DNA of 35,060 nt from Pseudomonadota bacterium (GCA_021794385.1 JAJYQY010000098.1:1-35060); one strand, 5' to 3'; positions 1 to 10,541 are shown, numbered from the stretch's first letter. The notes: generated by a model from the letters alone, not told the origin. Numbers and translations are program-made.

Positions 1-3000
1 TGCTAACGCGGCCATCGTCGTTACAGAGTCCGGTAATACCCCCCGGAGAGCCATTGGGGTTGGACGGATACTGGCTTGCCGGCTGGCCCTGGGCGTCCAC
101 ATAACGCATGCTCACCAAGGTGGCCGCGGCCGTCGCCGCTGCATCATGCGCAAAACTGGCGCGGCCCTCGCCGTGGGAAACGACAATGGGCGCCATGTTT
201 CCCGCCATCCCCCGGAAAAAAACCGAGGGGGAATCCAGGATCTCCACCATGGCCAGCCGCGCCTCGAACTGCTCCGAGCGGTTGCGCAAAAAACGCGGCC
301 AGTGCTCTGCACCGGGAATGATTTCGCGCAGTTCCGAAAACATCTGGCAACCGTTGCAGACGCCCAGGGCCAGGCGCGTCTCGTCGGCAAAGAAATGGGC
401 AAAGGCATCGCGCAGGCGGCTGTTGAAGAGGATGGACTTGGCCCAGCCGGCACCGGCACCCAGCACATCGCCATAGGAAAAGCCGCCACAGGCCGCCAAA
501 GCCTGAAAATCGGTCAAGGCATGGCGACCGTCAATGAGATCGCTCATGTGCACGTCCACGGCCTCGAAACCGGCGCGATGAAAGGCCGCCGCCATCTCCA
601 CATGGCCATTCACCCCTTGTTCGCGCAATATGGCCACCCGCGGCCGGGCACCGCTAGCCACCATCGGCGCGTTGATCGTGCCAGCGGGCAAGCGGGCAAA
701 CAGTGGCGGCTGCGTTGCAGCGATCCCGGCAAAGGCCTCGGCAGCGCAGTCGGGGTGGTCGCGCAGGGCTTGCATCTGATAGCTGTTTTCCGCCCAGGCC
801 CGCAAGAGATCGCCCCCCGCCTCGTCCAGCAGCGTCGCCCCGCCCTGATCCAGACGCAAACGCCAGTCGGCCACGACGCTGCCTATCCGCAGCGCCTGGG
901 CGCCAAGACCAGCCGTAGCCCATATCTCCTCCGCCCGTGCCCGTGCCGAGGCCCGGATCTGCACGACCACCCCCGGCTCCTCGGCAAAAAGGAAAGCCAG
1001 GACATCGGCCTGCGCCGGCAGTTGCAGTTCCGCCCCCAGGCGGCTGGCAAAGGACATCTCGCAGAGGCTCGCCCACAGGCCGCCGTCGGAGCGATCGTGG
1101 TAGGCCAGCACCAGGCCTTCCGCACGCAGCCGGCCCAAGGCCAAAAAGAGGGCACGCAGCATCCCGGCATCGTCCAGATCCGGCACCGTCGCCCCCATCT
1201 GGCCATAGACCTGGGCGAGTATGGAAGCCCCCAGTCGCCCCCGCCCCAGATCCACCAGCCAGAGATCGGTAGCGGGCTGTGCCGACCACTGGGGCGTCCA
1301 GGTCCGGCGCACGTCCGCCACCGGAGCAAAGGCGGAAATGATCAACGACAGGGGGGACACCACCGCCTTTTCCTCCCCCCCCTCGCGCCAGACCGTCTTC
1401 ATGGAGAGGGAGTCCTTGCCCACCGGAATGGACAGATCCAGCTCCCGACACAGGTCCAGGGCCACAGCCCGCACCGTGTCATAGAGGGCCGCATCCTCGC
1501 CGGGATGATCCACCGCCGCCATCCAGTTGGCCGAGAGTTTGATATCCCCCAGGGCCCGCACGTCGGCGGCAAAAAGATTGGTCAGGGCCTCGGCCACCGC
1601 CAGCCGACCGCTGGCTGGCGCATTCAGGACCGCCACCGGGGCCCGTTCCCCCATGGCCATGGCCTCGCCGCGGTAGCCCACAAAGTCGCTGGCAGTCACC
1701 GCGCAATCGGCCACCGGCACCTGCCAGGGCCCTACCATGGGGTCACGGCAGACCAGGCCGCCCACACTGCGATCGCCAATGGTGATCAGAAACTCCTTGG
1801 AGGCCACACTGGGATGACGCAGGACGCGATAGGCCGCCTCGCGCAGATCCATCCCGCCGCGTTCCAGCTCCTGTCCCAACACCATGTGATGCCGACTATC
1901 CCGCTGCATCCGCGGAGGACAACCGAGCAAGGCCGCCATGCCCATCGCCACGGGTCGATCCTGGAAGAGTCCGTCCTCCACGATCAGTTCCCGTTCCTCC
2001 GTCGCTTCTCCCAGCACCGCGCAGGGGCAGCGTTCCCTTGCACAAAAGGCGAGCACCTGATCCAAACGGTCGGGCGCCACCGCCAGCACATAGCGCTCCT
2101 GGGCCTCATTGCTCCAGATCTGCATGGGTGACATGCCCCGGTCTTCGCTGGGCACCGCCCGCAATTGCAGCCGCCCGCCGCGGCCGCCGTCATGGAGGAT
2201 CTCGGGAACGGCGTTGGAGAGCCCACCGGCCCCCACATCATGGATGGAGAGGATGGGCGAATCCTCACCCAGGGCGATGCACTGCTCGATCACCTCCTGG
2301 GCGCGCCGCTCCATCTCCGGGTTGCCCCGCTGCACCGAGGCGAAATCGAGATCCTCATCCCCCTCGCCGCTGGCCACACTGGATGCTGCTCCCCCACCGA
2401 GACCGATGAGCATGGCCGGTCCGCCAATGACGAGGATCTTCGCCCCCACCGGCAAGGGCCGCTTTTCCACCAGCGGCCGGCGAATCTGGCCAACGCCGCC
2501 CGCGAGCATGATGGGTTTATGAAAGCCCCGGTGAACTCCGCCGAGTTCCCCTTCGAAGACACGGAAATAACCGGCGATGGCCGGACGACCGAACTCGTTG
2601 TTGAAGGCCGCTGCCCCCAGCGGCCCGTCCCGCATGATCTCCAGGGCCGCGGCAATGCGCGCGGGGCGGCCGTAATCCTGCGCCTCCCAGGGCTGGAGAT
2701 AACCGGGTATGCGCAGGTGGGAAACGGAAAATCCCGTCAGCCCGGCCTTGGGCTTGCCGCCCCGGCCGGTGGCCCCCTCATCGCGAATCTCGCCACCGCT
2801 GCCCGTGGCCGCCCCGGGAAAGGGCGAGATGGCGGTGGGGTGATTGTGCGTCTCCACCTTCATGAGGATGGCCAAGGCTTCGTCGCCAAAGCCGTAGATC
2901 CCCTGGGCGTTGCTGAAAAAGGGCCGGGCCTGATGACCTTCCATCACCGCCGCATTGTCGCGATAGGCCGAGAGGGTGCCCTGGGGATGATGGCGATGGG

Positions 3001-3739
3001 TTTCGCGGATCATGGCGAAGAGGCTGAGATCCTGGTCCCGGCCATCGATACGGAAGCGGGCGTTGAAAACCTTGTGCCGGCAGTGCTCGGAGTTGGCCTG
3101 GGCGAACATCATCAGTTCGGCATCGCTGGGATTGCGCCCCAGGCCCTGGAAATAATCCGCGAGATAATCGAGTTCGGCGGGAGAAAGGGCGAGCCCGAGG
3201 CTGGCATTGGCCTGCTCCAAGGCCGCCCGCCCCTCCTCCAGCAAGGGCATGCGTTGCAGGGGGGCGGGCTCGGGGTGACGAAAAAGGCCCTCCGCCCGGG
3301 CCAAGTCCAGGACCACCGTCTCGGTCATGGGATCATGCAGACGCCGGGCACAGAGCCCCAGCAGATCTGCCGAAAAGGGCAGACTATCCGGGCCCAGAAG
3401 GGTATAGACGGTACCTCTCTCGATCCGCCGCACGCGCCCCAATCCGCAGTGATGGGCAATATCCGTGGCCTTGCTGGACCAGGGGGAAATGGTGCCAAAA
3501 CGCGGCAGAACCACCATCTGCTGACCCGGTGCAAGGATCTCCGCAGGACCCTCGCCATAATGGAGGAGGCGCTCCAGAAGCGCGTGTTCGTCACCGGACA
3601 GTGGTGGCCCATCCAGGTCAACGAGATGGATAAAGGCGGCAGAAAAGTGCGCCAGGGCCACGCCCTGCTCCTGCAGCGCAGCCTGAATTTTTTGCAGACG
3701 AAAGGCAGACAAAGCCGGGGAACCGCGCAAAAGCAGCAT
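1..3739 (-). CDS. purL: Phosphoribosylformylglycinamidine synthase (FGAM synthase), 3' end outside window
   Basis: Converts FGAR to FGAM with glutamine and ATP in cytosolic de novo purine synthesis. I translated the minus strand directly: an open frame of 1246 complete codons runs from ATG 3739 off the window edge. It contains the family motif ANSEHCRHK and a C-terminal glutaminase domain with [18 protein letters not shown] starting at about residue 1085 and the nucleophile motif GVCNGCQM with Cys1128. Large-type PurL is about 1295 residues, so roughly 50 are missing, including the PHPER segment with the catalytic His/Glu. AAGGTG lies five bases before the ATG. It follows purC by about 205 bp on the same strand. 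The 661- and 549-residue plus-strand frames across it are antisense shadows. Confidence 0.97.
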   Translation of the reverse strand, partial: MLLLRGSPALSAFRLQKIQAALQEQGVALAHFSAAFIHLVDLDGPPLSGDEHALLERLLHYGEGPAEILAPGQQMVVLPRFGTISPWSSKATDIAHHCGLGRVRRIERGTVYTLLGPDSLPFSADLLGLCARRLHDPMTETVVLDLARAEGLFRHPEPAPLQRMPLLEEGRAALEQANASLGLALSPAELDYLADYFQGLGRNPSDAELMMFAQANSEHCRHKVFNARFRIDGRDQDLSLFAMIRETHRHHPQGTLSAYRDNAAVMEGHQARPFFSNAQGIYGFGDEALAILMKVETHNHPTAISPFPGAATGSGGEIRDEGATGRGGKPKAGLTGFSVSHLRIPGYLQPWEAQDYGRPARIAAALEIMRDGPLGAAAFNNEFGRPAIAGYFRVFEGELGGVHRGFHKPIMLAGGVGQIRRPLVEKRPLPVGAKILVIGGPAMLIGLGGGAASSVASGEGDEDLDFASVQRGNPEMERRAQEVIEQCIALGEDSPILSIHDVGAGGLSNAVPEILHDGGRGGRLQLRAVPSEDRGMSPMQIWSNEAQERYVLAVAPDRLDQVLAFCARERCPCAVLGEATEERELIVEDGLFQDRPVAMGMAALLGCPPRMQRDSRHHMVLGQELERGGMDLREAAYRVLRHPSVASKEFLITIGDRSVGGLVCRDPMVGPWQVPVADCAVTASDFVGYRGEAMAMGERAPVAVLNAPASGRLAVAEALTNLFAADVRALGDIKLSANWMAAVDHPGEDAALYDTVRAVALDLCRELDLSIPVGKDSLSMKTVWREGGEEKAVVSPLSLIISAFAPVADVRRTWTPQWSAQPATDLWLVDLGRGRLGASILAQVYGQMGATVPDLDDAGMLRALFLALGRLRAEGLVLAYHDRSDGGLWASLCEMSFASRLGAELQLPAQADVLAFLFAEEPGVVVQIRASARARAEEIWATAGLGAQALRIGSVVADWRLRLDQGGATLLDEAGGDLLRAWAENSYQMQALRDHPDCAAEAFAGIAATQPPLFARLPAGTINAPMVASGARPRVAILREQGVNGHVEMAAAFHRAGFEAVDVHMSDLIDGRHALTDFQALAACGGFSYGDVLGAGAGWAKSILFNSRLRDAFAHFFADETRLALGVCNGCQMFSELREIIPGAEHWPRFLRNRSEQFEARLAMVEILDSPSVFFRGMAGNMAPIVVSHGEGRASFAHDAAATAAATLVSMRYVDAQGQPASQYPSNPNGSPGGITGLCNDDGRVS

Positions 3740-3845
3740 GCTTACACCTTATCAGGAAATCAACGTGAAGCCAGCAGGCAGCCGATATCCCCCGCCTCTC
3801 CGGAAGGGGACTGAGTGGAGGGACGGCCGCAGTGTCCGGAAGTAA

Positions 3846-3859
3846 GGGCTGGTCAGCCC
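3846..3859 (-). terminator. Weak stem-loop downstream of purC
   Basis: On the minus strand this reads GGGCTGACCAGCCC followed by TTACTT. The stem is only five base pairs with a four-base loop, so it is at best a weak intrinsic terminator between purC and purL. It is the only such signal I see in the 205-bp gap. Confidence 0.25.
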
Positions 3860-3944
3860 GGCCCAAGCACGATGCGATGGCCATGCCCCGTCCGATCGAG
3901 TGCTGCTCTATGGCAGCAGGCGTGATCCGGCAACGCGCATCGCC

Positions 3945-4658
3945 TCAGGACAGGGGCACGCCCAGGCGTCGCGCCACCTCGACATAAGCCTCCACCACCC
4001 CTCCCAGATTGCGCCGGAAGCGATCCTTATCCATTTTCTCCAGGGTCTTGGCGTCCCAGAGGCGGCAACCATCGGGGCTGAATTCGTCGCCAAGGAAGAG
4101 TTCTCCCTGAAAACGGCCGAATTCCAGCTTAAAGTCCACCAGGATCAGATCCGCCGCCGCAAAAAGCGCCGTCAGCAGTATATTTACCCGCAGGCTCCAG
4201 CGGCGCATGGCATGGATCTCGTCCTCGGTCGCCCAGCCAAAGCTCAGGATGTGGGAGCTATTGATCATGGGGTCGTGGAGGGCATCATTCTTGAGAAAGA
4301 ATTCAAATACCGGCGGCTCCAGGATACGCCCCTCTTCCACCCCCAGGCGCCGGCTCAGGGAGCCCGCCGCCCGATTACGCACCACGCACTCCACCGGGAT
4401 CATGTCCAGACGCTGCACCAGGCTGTCGGTATCGTTGATCAGATGCAAAAAATGGGTGGGCACCCCCGCCGCCTGCAGATGCTCCATGATGAAGGCGTTG
4501 AAGTGATTGTTGACCTTGCCCTTGCTGGCCAACTGCTCCACCTTTTCGCCGTCAAAGGCCGAGGTATCGTCCTTGAAATGCAGGATGAGGGTATCCGGAT
4601 CATCTCCGGTATAGACGATCTTCGCCTTGCCCTCGTAAACCAGTTCGCCTCTGCTCAT
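3945..4658 (-). CDS. purC: SAICAR synthetase (phosphoribosylaminoimidazole-succinocarboxamide synthase)
   Basis: Joins CAIR and aspartate using ATP in purine synthesis. The 237-residue product starts [16 protein letters not shown], the typical PurC N-terminus, and contains [13 protein letters not shown] and [10 protein letters not shown], both family signatures. The start at 4658 is preferred over an in-frame upstream codon at 4697 because AGGAG lies seven bases upstream and homology begins there. Its ATG overlaps the purB stop (ATGA), so the two are probably translationally coupled. Last gene of the dapA-bamC-purB-purC run. Confidence 0.97.
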   Translation of the reverse strand: MSRGELVYEGKAKIVYTGDDPDTLILHFKDDTSAFDGEKVEQLASKGKVNNHFNAFIMEHLQAAGVPTHFLHLINDTDSLVQRLDMIPVECVVRNRAAGSLSRRLGVEEGRILEPPVFEFFLKNDALHDPMINSSHILSFGWATEDEIHAMRRWSLRVNILLTALFAAADLILVDFKLEFGRFQGELFLGDEFSPDGCRLWDAKTLEKMDKDRFRRNLGGVVEAYVEVARRLGVPLS

Positions 4659-5962
4659 TGCGGCGCTCCTGCTGGGAAAACCCGCGCAAAGATGCAATCA
4701 ATATTTTTGGTATGGTAAGCCAGGTCAAAAAGAGCGGCCAATTCACCGGCCGACAAAAACTGTTTTACCTGCGGATCAGCGGCCAGCAAGGCCTGGAAAT
4801 CGGCCCCCTCCTCCCACACCCGCATGGCATTGCCCTGCACCACCCGATAGGCGTCCTCGCGCAACATGCCTTTTTCCGTCAGGGCCAGCAACACGCGTTG
4901 GGAGAAAATCAGGCCATGCATCTTGTGCAGATTGCTCAACATCTGCTCCGGGTACACCACCAGCTTCTCCAGCAGGCCGCTGGCGCGGTGGAACATGAAA
5001 TCCATGACGATGCAGGCATCGGGCCCGATCACCCGCTCCACGCTGGAATGGGAGATATCCCGCTCATGCCACAGCGCGATGTCCTCCAGCGCCATGCCGG
5101 CATAGCCCCGCAGCAGGCGGGCCAGCCCGGTGAGGTTCTCCGAGAGAATGGGATTGCGCTTGTGGGGCATGGCGGAACTGCCCTTCTGGCCCTTGCCGAA
5201 GGGCTCTTCCGCCTCCAGAACCTCGGTGCGCTGCAGATGGCGGATCTCCACGGCGATCTTTTCGATGGAGCCGCCGATGATGGCCAGGGTATTGAAAAAC
5301 TGGGCATGGCGATCCCGGGAAATGACCTGGGTGCTGGCTGCCTCGGGCTGCAGGCCGAGGTCGGCGCAGACCGCCTCTTCCACATCGGGGTCGATATTGG
5401 CAAAGGTCCCCACGGCCCCGGAGAGCATACCCACGGCCACCGTATGGATGGCCGCGAGCAGTCGCTCGCGGTTGCGCCGGGCCTCGGCATACCAGACGGC
5501 CACCTTGAGGCCGAAGGTGATGGGTTCGGCATGGATACCGTGGGAACGGCCCATCATCACCGTGTCCTTGTATTTCCAGGCCAGCCGGGCCAGGGCGGCG
5601 ATGAGGCGGTCCAGGCCCGTCAGCAGGAGCTCGCCAGACTGCTTGAGTTGCAGGGCAAAGCCGGTGTCCACCACGTCGGAGGAGGTCAGGCCGAGATGGA
5701 TGAAACGGCTCGCCGGCCCCACGTGCTCGGCCACCGAGGTCAGAAAGGCGATGACGTCGTGCTTGACCTCCAGCTCGATCTCGGCGATGCGTTCACTATC
5801 AAAGGCCGCCTTGCCTTCGATCTCCGCCAGGGCCTCGGCAGGTATCCGCCCCCGGGCCGCCAACGCCCGGCAGGCGGCCAGCTCCACATCCAGCCAGGCG
5901 CGATATTTGGCATCCTGGGTCCACAAGGCCCCCATTTCCGGCCGGGTGTAGCGTTCGATCAT
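4655..5962 (-). CDS. purB: Adenylosuccinate lyase
   Basis: Cleaves SAICAR to AICAR and adenylosuccinate to AMP, each time releasing fumarate, so it acts directly after the neighbouring PurC. The 435-residue length fits the short (Bacillus-type) PurB class. Visible signatures are [10 protein letters not shown] at the N-terminus, [24 protein letters not shown] with the catalytic His region, and the fumarase/lyase signature [11 protein letters not shown]. Start 5962 is chosen over an in-frame start 63 bases upstream because the family sequence begins at MIERY. Four-base ATGA overlaps join it to bamC upstream and purC downstream. Confidence 0.97.
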   Translation of the reverse strand: MIERYTRPEMGALWTQDAKYRAWLDVELAACRALAARGRIPAEALAEIEGKAAFDSERIAEIELEVKHDVIAFLTSVAEHVGPASRFIHLGLTSSDVVDTGFALQLKQSGELLLTGLDRLIAALARLAWKYKDTVMMGRSHGIHAEPITFGLKVAVWYAEARRNRERLLAAIHTVAVGMLSGAVGTFANIDPDVEEAVCADLGLQPEAASTQVISRDRHAQFFNTLAIIGGSIEKIAVEIRHLQRTEVLEAEEPFGKGQKGSSAMPHKRNPILSENLTGLARLLRGYAGMALEDIALWHERDISHSSVERVIGPDACIVMDFMFHRASGLLEKLVVYPEQMLSNLHKMHGLIFSQRVLLALTEKGMLREDAYRVVQGNAMRVWEEGADFQALLAADPQVKQFLSAGELAALFDLAYHTKNIDCIFARVFPAGAPQ

Positions 5963-7098
5963 GACTGACCCGCCGTCTTCGGGCTCAGCGCCGTCTGCAG
6001 TTTGTCGAGAATTTCGGCGGACCATTTCTGGCCATCGCTGGCATCCCCGCGGGTGGGTTCGGTCTCCAGCACGCTGCCCTTGTCATTTTCCATGCGCAGG
6101 AGTTTGACCCGCACAGCGATCGCCTTGGGTTTGCTGCTGCTACCCCAGGTCTTCTCGAAGCTGTTGACGATCCCGTTCCAAATGCCCCCCACAAAACCCG
6201 CATGCTCCTGACTTTGCTTCTCGCCGTTACGAATATCCACCACCCAAACGCCGATACCCTCGCTGGTGACCTGATAACCCATGCCTTGCAGCGCCATCTG
6301 CACGGCAGGGGCGGCCTTTTGCGGCAACACATCCAATACCAGGTAGGGTCCGCGATCATCGCGATAACGGGTTACTTCAATCTTGGGCATCTCCGCCATG
6401 ACGGTTTCCTGACCGAGCCGCTTTTGTATCGCCTGCATCAGGTCACGATCATGTTTCGCATCGGGTGGCGACTCCTGCCAGTTGGCATCGGGATTATTCC
6501 ACCAACGCTCCTGGGCGATAGCCAGGACTTCCCGATCCTGCTCCGGCTGCGTCAGGGTAAAGGTGTATTTTTCCCGGAAAGTCGGGGCAACGCTGCTGCC
6601 CAGGATAAAAGACAGTCCCTCCCGGAAATCACGCCAGCCGGTCTTGAGTTCGCCTTTTCCCGGGGAAAACTGTTCCACCGGAATTTTCTTCTCCGCCAGA
6701 ACGGCCTTCACGCTCGCCCATATCTGCGCGGGTTTGGCGGCCGTGCTGAGCTGCAGGTTGGCACCCGTACCGCTCAGAACGGCCGCGGATCCCGGCAGCT
6801 TCTTTTCTTCCTGGGGCTGCTCACCAGCGGCCAGGCGCGGCGTAAATACGCCAAAGCCTGCCGTCGTGCCCGTACTCGCTGCAGCGGCAGTGCTACCTTC
6901 TTGTCCCTGGGGGATGGTCACGCCCGGCTGCGGCGCGGTGGCCAACAGGTCCGGTGGGACCTCCAGCGGCTTCAATACCTTGGCATCCTGGTAATTGGGT
7001 CCATTGCTGGACTTGAAGAAGGGAATCACCGAAGAGATGGTGGAACACCCCCCCAGACTCACACTGGCCAGAGCGGCAAGAAGCAGGTAACGACGCAT
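5959..7098 (-). CDS. bamC: Outer-membrane assembly lipoprotein BamC (NlpB)
   Basis: Accessory lipoprotein of the BAM complex that inserts beta-barrel proteins in the outer membrane. The 379-residue product has a lipoprotein signal peptide ending in the lipobox LGGC (Cys18), then YQDAKVLKPLEVPPDL, the conserved unstructured BamC stretch that contacts BamD. Two helix-grip type regions follow at about 125-230 and 245-370. Start 7098 is chosen because GGAG lies six bases upstream and it gives a proper signal peptide. Its position directly after dapA repeats the E. coli dapA-bamC-purC order. It ends in an ATGA overlap with purB. bamD is also in this window at 18975. Confidence 0.9.
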   Translation of the reverse strand: MRRYLLLAALASVSLGGCSTISSVIPFFKSSNGPNYQDAKVLKPLEVPPDLLATAPQPGVTIPQGQEGSTAAAASTGTTAGFGVFTPRLAAGEQPQEEKKLPGSAAVLSGTGANLQLSTAAKPAQIWASVKAVLAEKKIPVEQFSPGKGELKTGWRDFREGLSFILGSSVAPTFREKYTFTLTQPEQDREVLAIAQERWWNNPDANWQESPPDAKHDRDLMQAIQKRLGQETVMAEMPKIEVTRYRDDRGPYLVLDVLPQKAAPAVQMALQGMGYQVTSEGIGVWVVDIRNGEKQSQEHAGFVGGIWNGIVNSFEKTWGSSSKPKAIAVRVKLLRMENDKGSVLETEPTRGDASDGQKWSAEILDKLQTALSPKTAGQS

Positions 7099-7136
7099 GC
7101 AAAACTCCATGGAACGCGACATAGGCGCGAAAAAGG

Positions 7137-8012
7137 TCACAAACAATGCGCCTGACGCAGACTCGCGCGCAGGCGTTCATGATAGGCTGGCGCCAGGGCC
7201 GTCAGCGGCAAACGCAGAGTGGGCCCAATATGCCCCATTTCCTGCAAGGCCCATTTCACCGGGATCGGGTTGGACTCTACGAAGAGGTCGCGATGCAGGG
7301 CGATCAGCGAGGCATTGATGGCCCGCGCGCGCAAAAAGTCCCCCGCCAGCGCGGCCTCGCACAATTCGGCCATGGCCCGCGGCGCCACGTTGGCCGTCAC
7401 GGAAATGATGCCGCGCGCTCCGGCGGCCAGGGCGCCGAGGCCGGCGCCATCATCCCCGCTAAAAACCTCCAACTGCTCCCCACAGAGATGAAGGATCTCC
7501 CCCACCCGCTCCACCTTGCCACTGGCTTCCTTGAGGCCGACAATATTGGGCTGCGGGGCCAGGCGCGCCACGGTTTCGGGCAGGAGGTCGCAAGCCGTTC
7601 GTCCCGGTACGTTGTAGAGAATGATCGGCACCCGGCACTGGTCGGCAATGGTCAAATAATGTTGAAACAATCCTTCCTGCGTTGGCTTGTTGTAGTAAGG
7701 GGTGACCAACAAGACCGCATCGGCCTTGGCCTCCATGGCCGCCCGGGTCAATACCACCGCCTCCGCCGTCGCATTGGCGCCGGTACCGGCAATGACCGGA
7801 ATCCGTTCCCGCACCTGTTCCACCACTGCGGCAATCACCGCAATATGTTCCTTGAAATCCAGGGTAGCCGATTCGCCCGTGGTGCCCACCGCCACAATGG
7901 CATGGGTCCCTTCGGCGAGGTGCCAATCGACGAGGTCCCGAAGCCGGGGATAATCGACGCTGCCATCCGCCGTCATGGGCGTTACCAAAGCCACCATACT
8001 GCCATGAAACAT
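7137..8012 (-). CDS. dapA: 4-hydroxy-tetrahydrodipicolinate synthase
   Basis: Condenses pyruvate with aspartate semialdehyde, the first committed step to diaminopimelate and lysine. At 291 residues it has the normal length. It shows the Schiff-base lysine Lys161 in GLKEASG, the catalytic triad Thr44 (AVGTTGES), Tyr107 (TPYYNKP) and Tyr133 (YNVPGRT), and the N-terminus MFHGSMVALVTPM. It is the first gene of the dapA-bamC-purB-purC unit. The 92-bp gap upstream holds a small inverted repeat, TACCAT-GGGCG-ATGGTA (8044-8060), of unknown role. Confidence 0.98.
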   Translation of the reverse strand: MFHGSMVALVTPMTADGSVDYPRLRDLVDWHLAEGTHAIVAVGTTGESATLDFKEHIAVIAAVVEQVRERIPVIAGTGANATAEAVVLTRAAMEAKADAVLLVTPYYNKPTQEGLFQHYLTIADQCRVPIILYNVPGRTACDLLPETVARLAPQPNIVGLKEASGKVERVGEILHLCGEQLEVFSGDDGAGLGALAAGARGIISVTANVAPRAMAELCEAALAGDFLRARAINASLIALHRDLFVESNPIPVKWALQEMGHIGPTLRLPLTALAPAYHERLRASLRQAHCL

Positions 8013-8104
8013 GATGAAACCCCCGGGCGATCACAGCATACCTTACCATGGGCGATGGTACTTGCGGGGGGCGCCCCTTGGCAAGAAAACCCGCAAGGTT
8101 TTAC

Positions 8105-8878
8105 TCACTCCTCAAGACGCATCCTCTGCCGCGCCGCCCAATGCAGCAACTCCTCATGCTGCTTGGGCTGCAAGTCAAAGCGTAGGCCCATGCGCAGCCA
8201 GACCCTCCCCGCCTCTTCCACGCGCCGCCAATGGCGCAATTCCCCCCGGCTTTCCCAATCGGGGCTGCCCGGCGCCGAAAGCAGCACCTCCAGGCTGGTA
8301 CCGCGCTGCAAGGCCGGATCATCCACCCAGGGCAAGCGCATTCCCAATCCACCCCAACCCAGATCCACCAGATCACCCAGCAAGTCCGGCCGCCCCGGAC
8401 GGCGCAAGCGTACCTTCACCAGCGAAAGCACCAGGCGCCGCCAGTAAAGTCGCTTTTGCAACTGGTGAATGGTAGTCGGCCACTCTACCTGCAACGACTG
8501 GGGAAACAGTGCATGAATGGGGGCGAGAAAACCCAGCAGGAACTCCTGCGCGCGGCCAATGACCAGCACCAGACGTCCGGGGGCGAGGAGATCCATGGGT
8601 GCCGGCGGCTCCGGAAGCCGCAATTGCAGCGTTTGTGTCGTTGCATCCAGGGAGAGGAGAAAGCTGCTGCGATCCTGCCCCTCCTCGCCTTCCAGGATCA
8701 CGGTCAACACCCGCCGGGCGTCCTGAATGAAGGTGAGCCCTTCCTTGGCGGTGTCCAGGGGCAACAAGGCCCAGCCCGAGAAAAGACGGTTGGCATAATC
8801 GCGCAGAGGGGATTCCCCCCCTTCGCTGGGGCCCTCCTTTGGGGAAGGCTCATAATCGACAATCTCCCATGGAGGCAT
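8105..8878 (-). CDS. YcgR-like protein with PilZ domain (probable c-di-GMP effector)
   Basis: 257 residues. The N-terminal half (about 40-135) resembles the YcgR N-terminal domain. The segment VEWPTTIHQLQKRLYWRR leads into a PilZ-like barrel (about 142-240), and R143-LYW-R147 matches the RxxxR c-di-GMP contact motif. The second PilZ motif, normally (D/N)xSxxG, reads D172-LGWGG with Gly instead of Ser. Start ATG 8878 has AGGAG five bases upstream. The longer GTG frame from 8971 has no ribosome site and begins only 17 bases past a tRNA, so I reject it. Function as a motility or exopolysaccharide regulator is inference. Confidence 0.6.
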   Translation of the reverse strand: MPPWEIVDYEPSPKEGPSEGGESPLRDYANRLFSGWALLPLDTAKEGLTFIQDARRVLTVILEGEEGQDRSSFLLSLDATTQTLQLRLPEPPAPMDLLAPGRLVLVIGRAQEFLLGFLAPIHALFPQSLQVEWPTTIHQLQKRLYWRRLVLSLVKVRLRRPGRPDLLGDLVDLGWGGLGMRLPWVDDPALQRGTSLEVLLSAPGSPDWESRGELRHWRRVEEAGRVWLRMGLRFDLQPKQHEELLHWAARQRMRLEE

Positions 8879-8987
8879 AACGGCTCCTATCAGCCACCCT
8901 GCCCGGTAGCCACCCTGCAAGATTTCCAATCCCAACAACGCATGAGGGGCAACGGTTGGCAGGGAAGTCACGGCGAGTGGCGGGATT

Positions 8988-9063
8988 TGGCGCTCCCAAG
9001 GGGGTTCGAACCCCTGTTACCGACGTGAGAGGCCGGTGTCCTGGACCACTAGACGATGGGAGC
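8988..9063 (-). tRNA. tRNA-Glu (anticodon CUC)
   Basis: 76 bases with encoded CCA. The acceptor stem GCTCCCA/TGGGAGC pairs fully. The anticodon loop CTCTCAC carries CTC at the wobble-to-third positions, and the T-loop GGTTCGAACC is canonical. A consensus promoter lies directly upstream. Confidence 0.95.
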
Positions 9064-9075
9064 AGCAATGGGCGA

Positions 9076-9103
9076 ATTATAAGGGTTTGCCGACGAAAAG
9101 CAA
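9076..9103 (-). promoter_or_regulatory. Promoter of tRNA-Glu(CUC)
   Basis: Minus strand: -35 TTGCTT (9103-9098), 16-base spacer, -10 TATAAT (9081-9076). The tRNA starts 12 bases beyond the -10, a typical stable-RNA arrangement. Confidence 0.7.
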
Positions 9104-9130
9104 TTCCCGCCAGCGCCCGATGATTCCCCC

Positions 9131-10471
9131 TCACGCCCCCATGATGGGCACCCGCAGGCGCTGTCCGGCAAAGGCCTCGCGGCCATCGAGGTGGTTGGCC
9201 AGGCGCAGGATCTGGGCATTCACCCCGTAGCGTTTCGCCACCTCTGCCAGGCTTTCCTGATGACTCACCACATGCTGGGCGCTCGACCAGCAGCTTCCGG
9301 CCGGCGGCGCTTTCACGAAATGGGCGACGATGGCATCGCGCATGGTATGGGCGAGGAGATCGCGGAAGGCGGGATCGCGCAAGTGCTGCTCTTCTTCCGG
9401 GTTGGAAATGAAGGCGGTTTCCACGAGCATGGAGGGGACATTGGGGGCGCGCAGGACCACAAAGTTGGCGTGCTGTACCTGCGCATTGTGCAGGTCTTCC
9501 ACTCCGGCCAGACCGCGGATCATGATATCCGCCGCCGAAGCCGCCGAATTCATCGCCGCTGTTTGTGACATGTTGAGCAGCACCTGATTCAGCAGCGGGT
9601 TGTGCTGGCCCGCCTGCACGTCTCCAAGAATGGGATCTGCGGCGTTTTGTGTTTTCGCCAGCCAGCGCGCCGCCTCATTACTTGCCCCTTTTTCGGAAAG
9701 GGCCCAGACCGTGGAGCCGCGCACCGTCCGCAGCGGAAAGGCATCGGCATGCACGGAGACAAAGAGATCTGCACGATGGTGCACGCCCAGTTCCATGCGC
9801 TCCAGCAGGGGCACATAGCGATCGCTGTCGCGGGTCATCACCAATCGTACGCCAGGGGTTTGGCGCAGCAACTCGGCAAGGCGAAGACCGACGTCCAACA
9901 CCACATCTTTTTCCCGCGTCCCCACCTGGCCAATGGCCCCGGGGTCATGCCCGCCATGGCCGGGGTCGAGGCAGATGACGATGGGCCTGCCGCTGCCGGC
10001 CAGCGGTAGCGCGGCGCCTGCCGCGTCCCGCGTATCCGGCAGGAGGTCCAGCACCCAACGATATCCGGCATGGCCCGCCGGGCGCATGCTGAAGCTGCGC
10101 CAGTGCACCGCCCCCCGAATGGCCAGATCAACGGCAAGACCCTGAGCGCCGGGCGCCACCCGGCGCACCCCCAGCAAAGATCCGAGCGGGCGCAATCTCG
10201 GGATGGCGCTCCCGGAGCGGACCCCGGGAAGCAGTACATGCAGGGTGTCACCGGCAGCGCTCATCTGCGCCGGCGCCGCCAAGGGCCCGCTCAGGTCGAA
10301 GACGAGGCGGACGCCCGATCCGCGCGAACCGACGCGCACGCCGCGGATTTCCGCCGCCGCCGCCAAGGGTGCATGGAGGGAGAACATAGCTGCCCCACTC
10401 CCCAGCAGCAAGTGGCGCAAGAAACTGCGCCGCGCCCCCACATGACGGCCTGCATCAGGCATGCTAGCCAT
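9131..10471 (-). CDS. amiC: N-acetylmuramoyl-L-alanine amidase (AmiC type), Tat-exported, with C-terminal LysM
   Basis: Periplasmic zinc amidase that cuts the stem peptide from peptidoglycan, mainly at the septum. 446 residues: twin-arginine signal (RRSFLRH, Arg14-Arg15, then a hydrophobic stretch and APLAAAA), AMIN domain at about 42-150, Amidase_3 catalytic domain from about 163 with zinc-site residues His172 (DPGHGGHDPG), Glu187 and His241 (SVHADA), and the C-terminal catalytic Glu in LVETAFISN. A LysM-like peptidoglycan-binding segment ends the protein. Start 10471 is fixed by GGGGAGGTGAA directly before ATG. E. coli AmiC lacks LysM, but a C-terminal LysM is known in other gammaproteobacterial amidases. 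Confidence 0.93.
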   Translation of the reverse strand: MASMPDAGRHVGARRSFLRHLLLGSGAAMFSLHAPLAAAAEIRGVRVGSRGSGVRLVFDLSGPLAAPAQMSAAGDTLHVLLPGVRSGSAIPRLRPLGSLLGVRRVAPGAQGLAVDLAIRGAVHWRSFSMRPAGHAGYRWVLDLLPDTRDAAGAALPLAGSGRPIVICLDPGHGGHDPGAIGQVGTREKDVVLDVGLRLAELLRQTPGVRLVMTRDSDRYVPLLERMELGVHHRADLFVSVHADAFPLRTVRGSTVWALSEKGASNEAARWLAKTQNAADPILGDVQAGQHNPLLNQVLLNMSQTAAMNSAASAADIMIRGLAGVEDLHNAQVQHANFVVLRAPNVPSMLVETAFISNPEEEQHLRDPAFRDLLAHTMRDAIVAHFVKAPPAGSCWSSAQHVVSHQESLAEVAKRYGVNAQILRLANHLDGREAFAGQRLRVPIMGA

Positions 10472-10513
10472 TTCACCTCCCCTGCCGGTCCATCCCGGCA
10501 CAAGCATAGCATT

Positions 10514-10541
10514 TTGGTAAATAATGACTTATCTCTATAAT
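10514..10541 (+). promoter_or_regulatory. Candidate sigma70 promoter, plus strand
   Basis: TTGGTA (10514-10519), 16-base spacer, perfect TATAAT (10536-10541). It faces tRNA-Glu(UUC) about 140 bp away and may be a distal promoter for it. It lies in the AT-rich gap upstream of amiC. Confidence 0.4.

Noticed and set aside
654-1451. Minus-strand 265-codon frame
   Set aside because: Same strand as purL but out of its frame; Gly-rich translation without similarity. The true purL frame stays open past the window edge.
146-3814. Plus-strand open frames of 661 and 549 codons
   Set aside because: They lie opposite purL, which has clear homology throughout. Their translations are rich in Gly, His, Arg and Pro with no family motif, as expected for antisense frames of a GC-rich gene.
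8044-8060. Inverted repeat TACCAT-GGGCG-ATGGTA upstream of dapA as a lysine riboswitch or operator
   Set aside because: The gap is only 92 bp, too short for a lysine riboswitch, and a 6-bp repeat alone does not support an operator.
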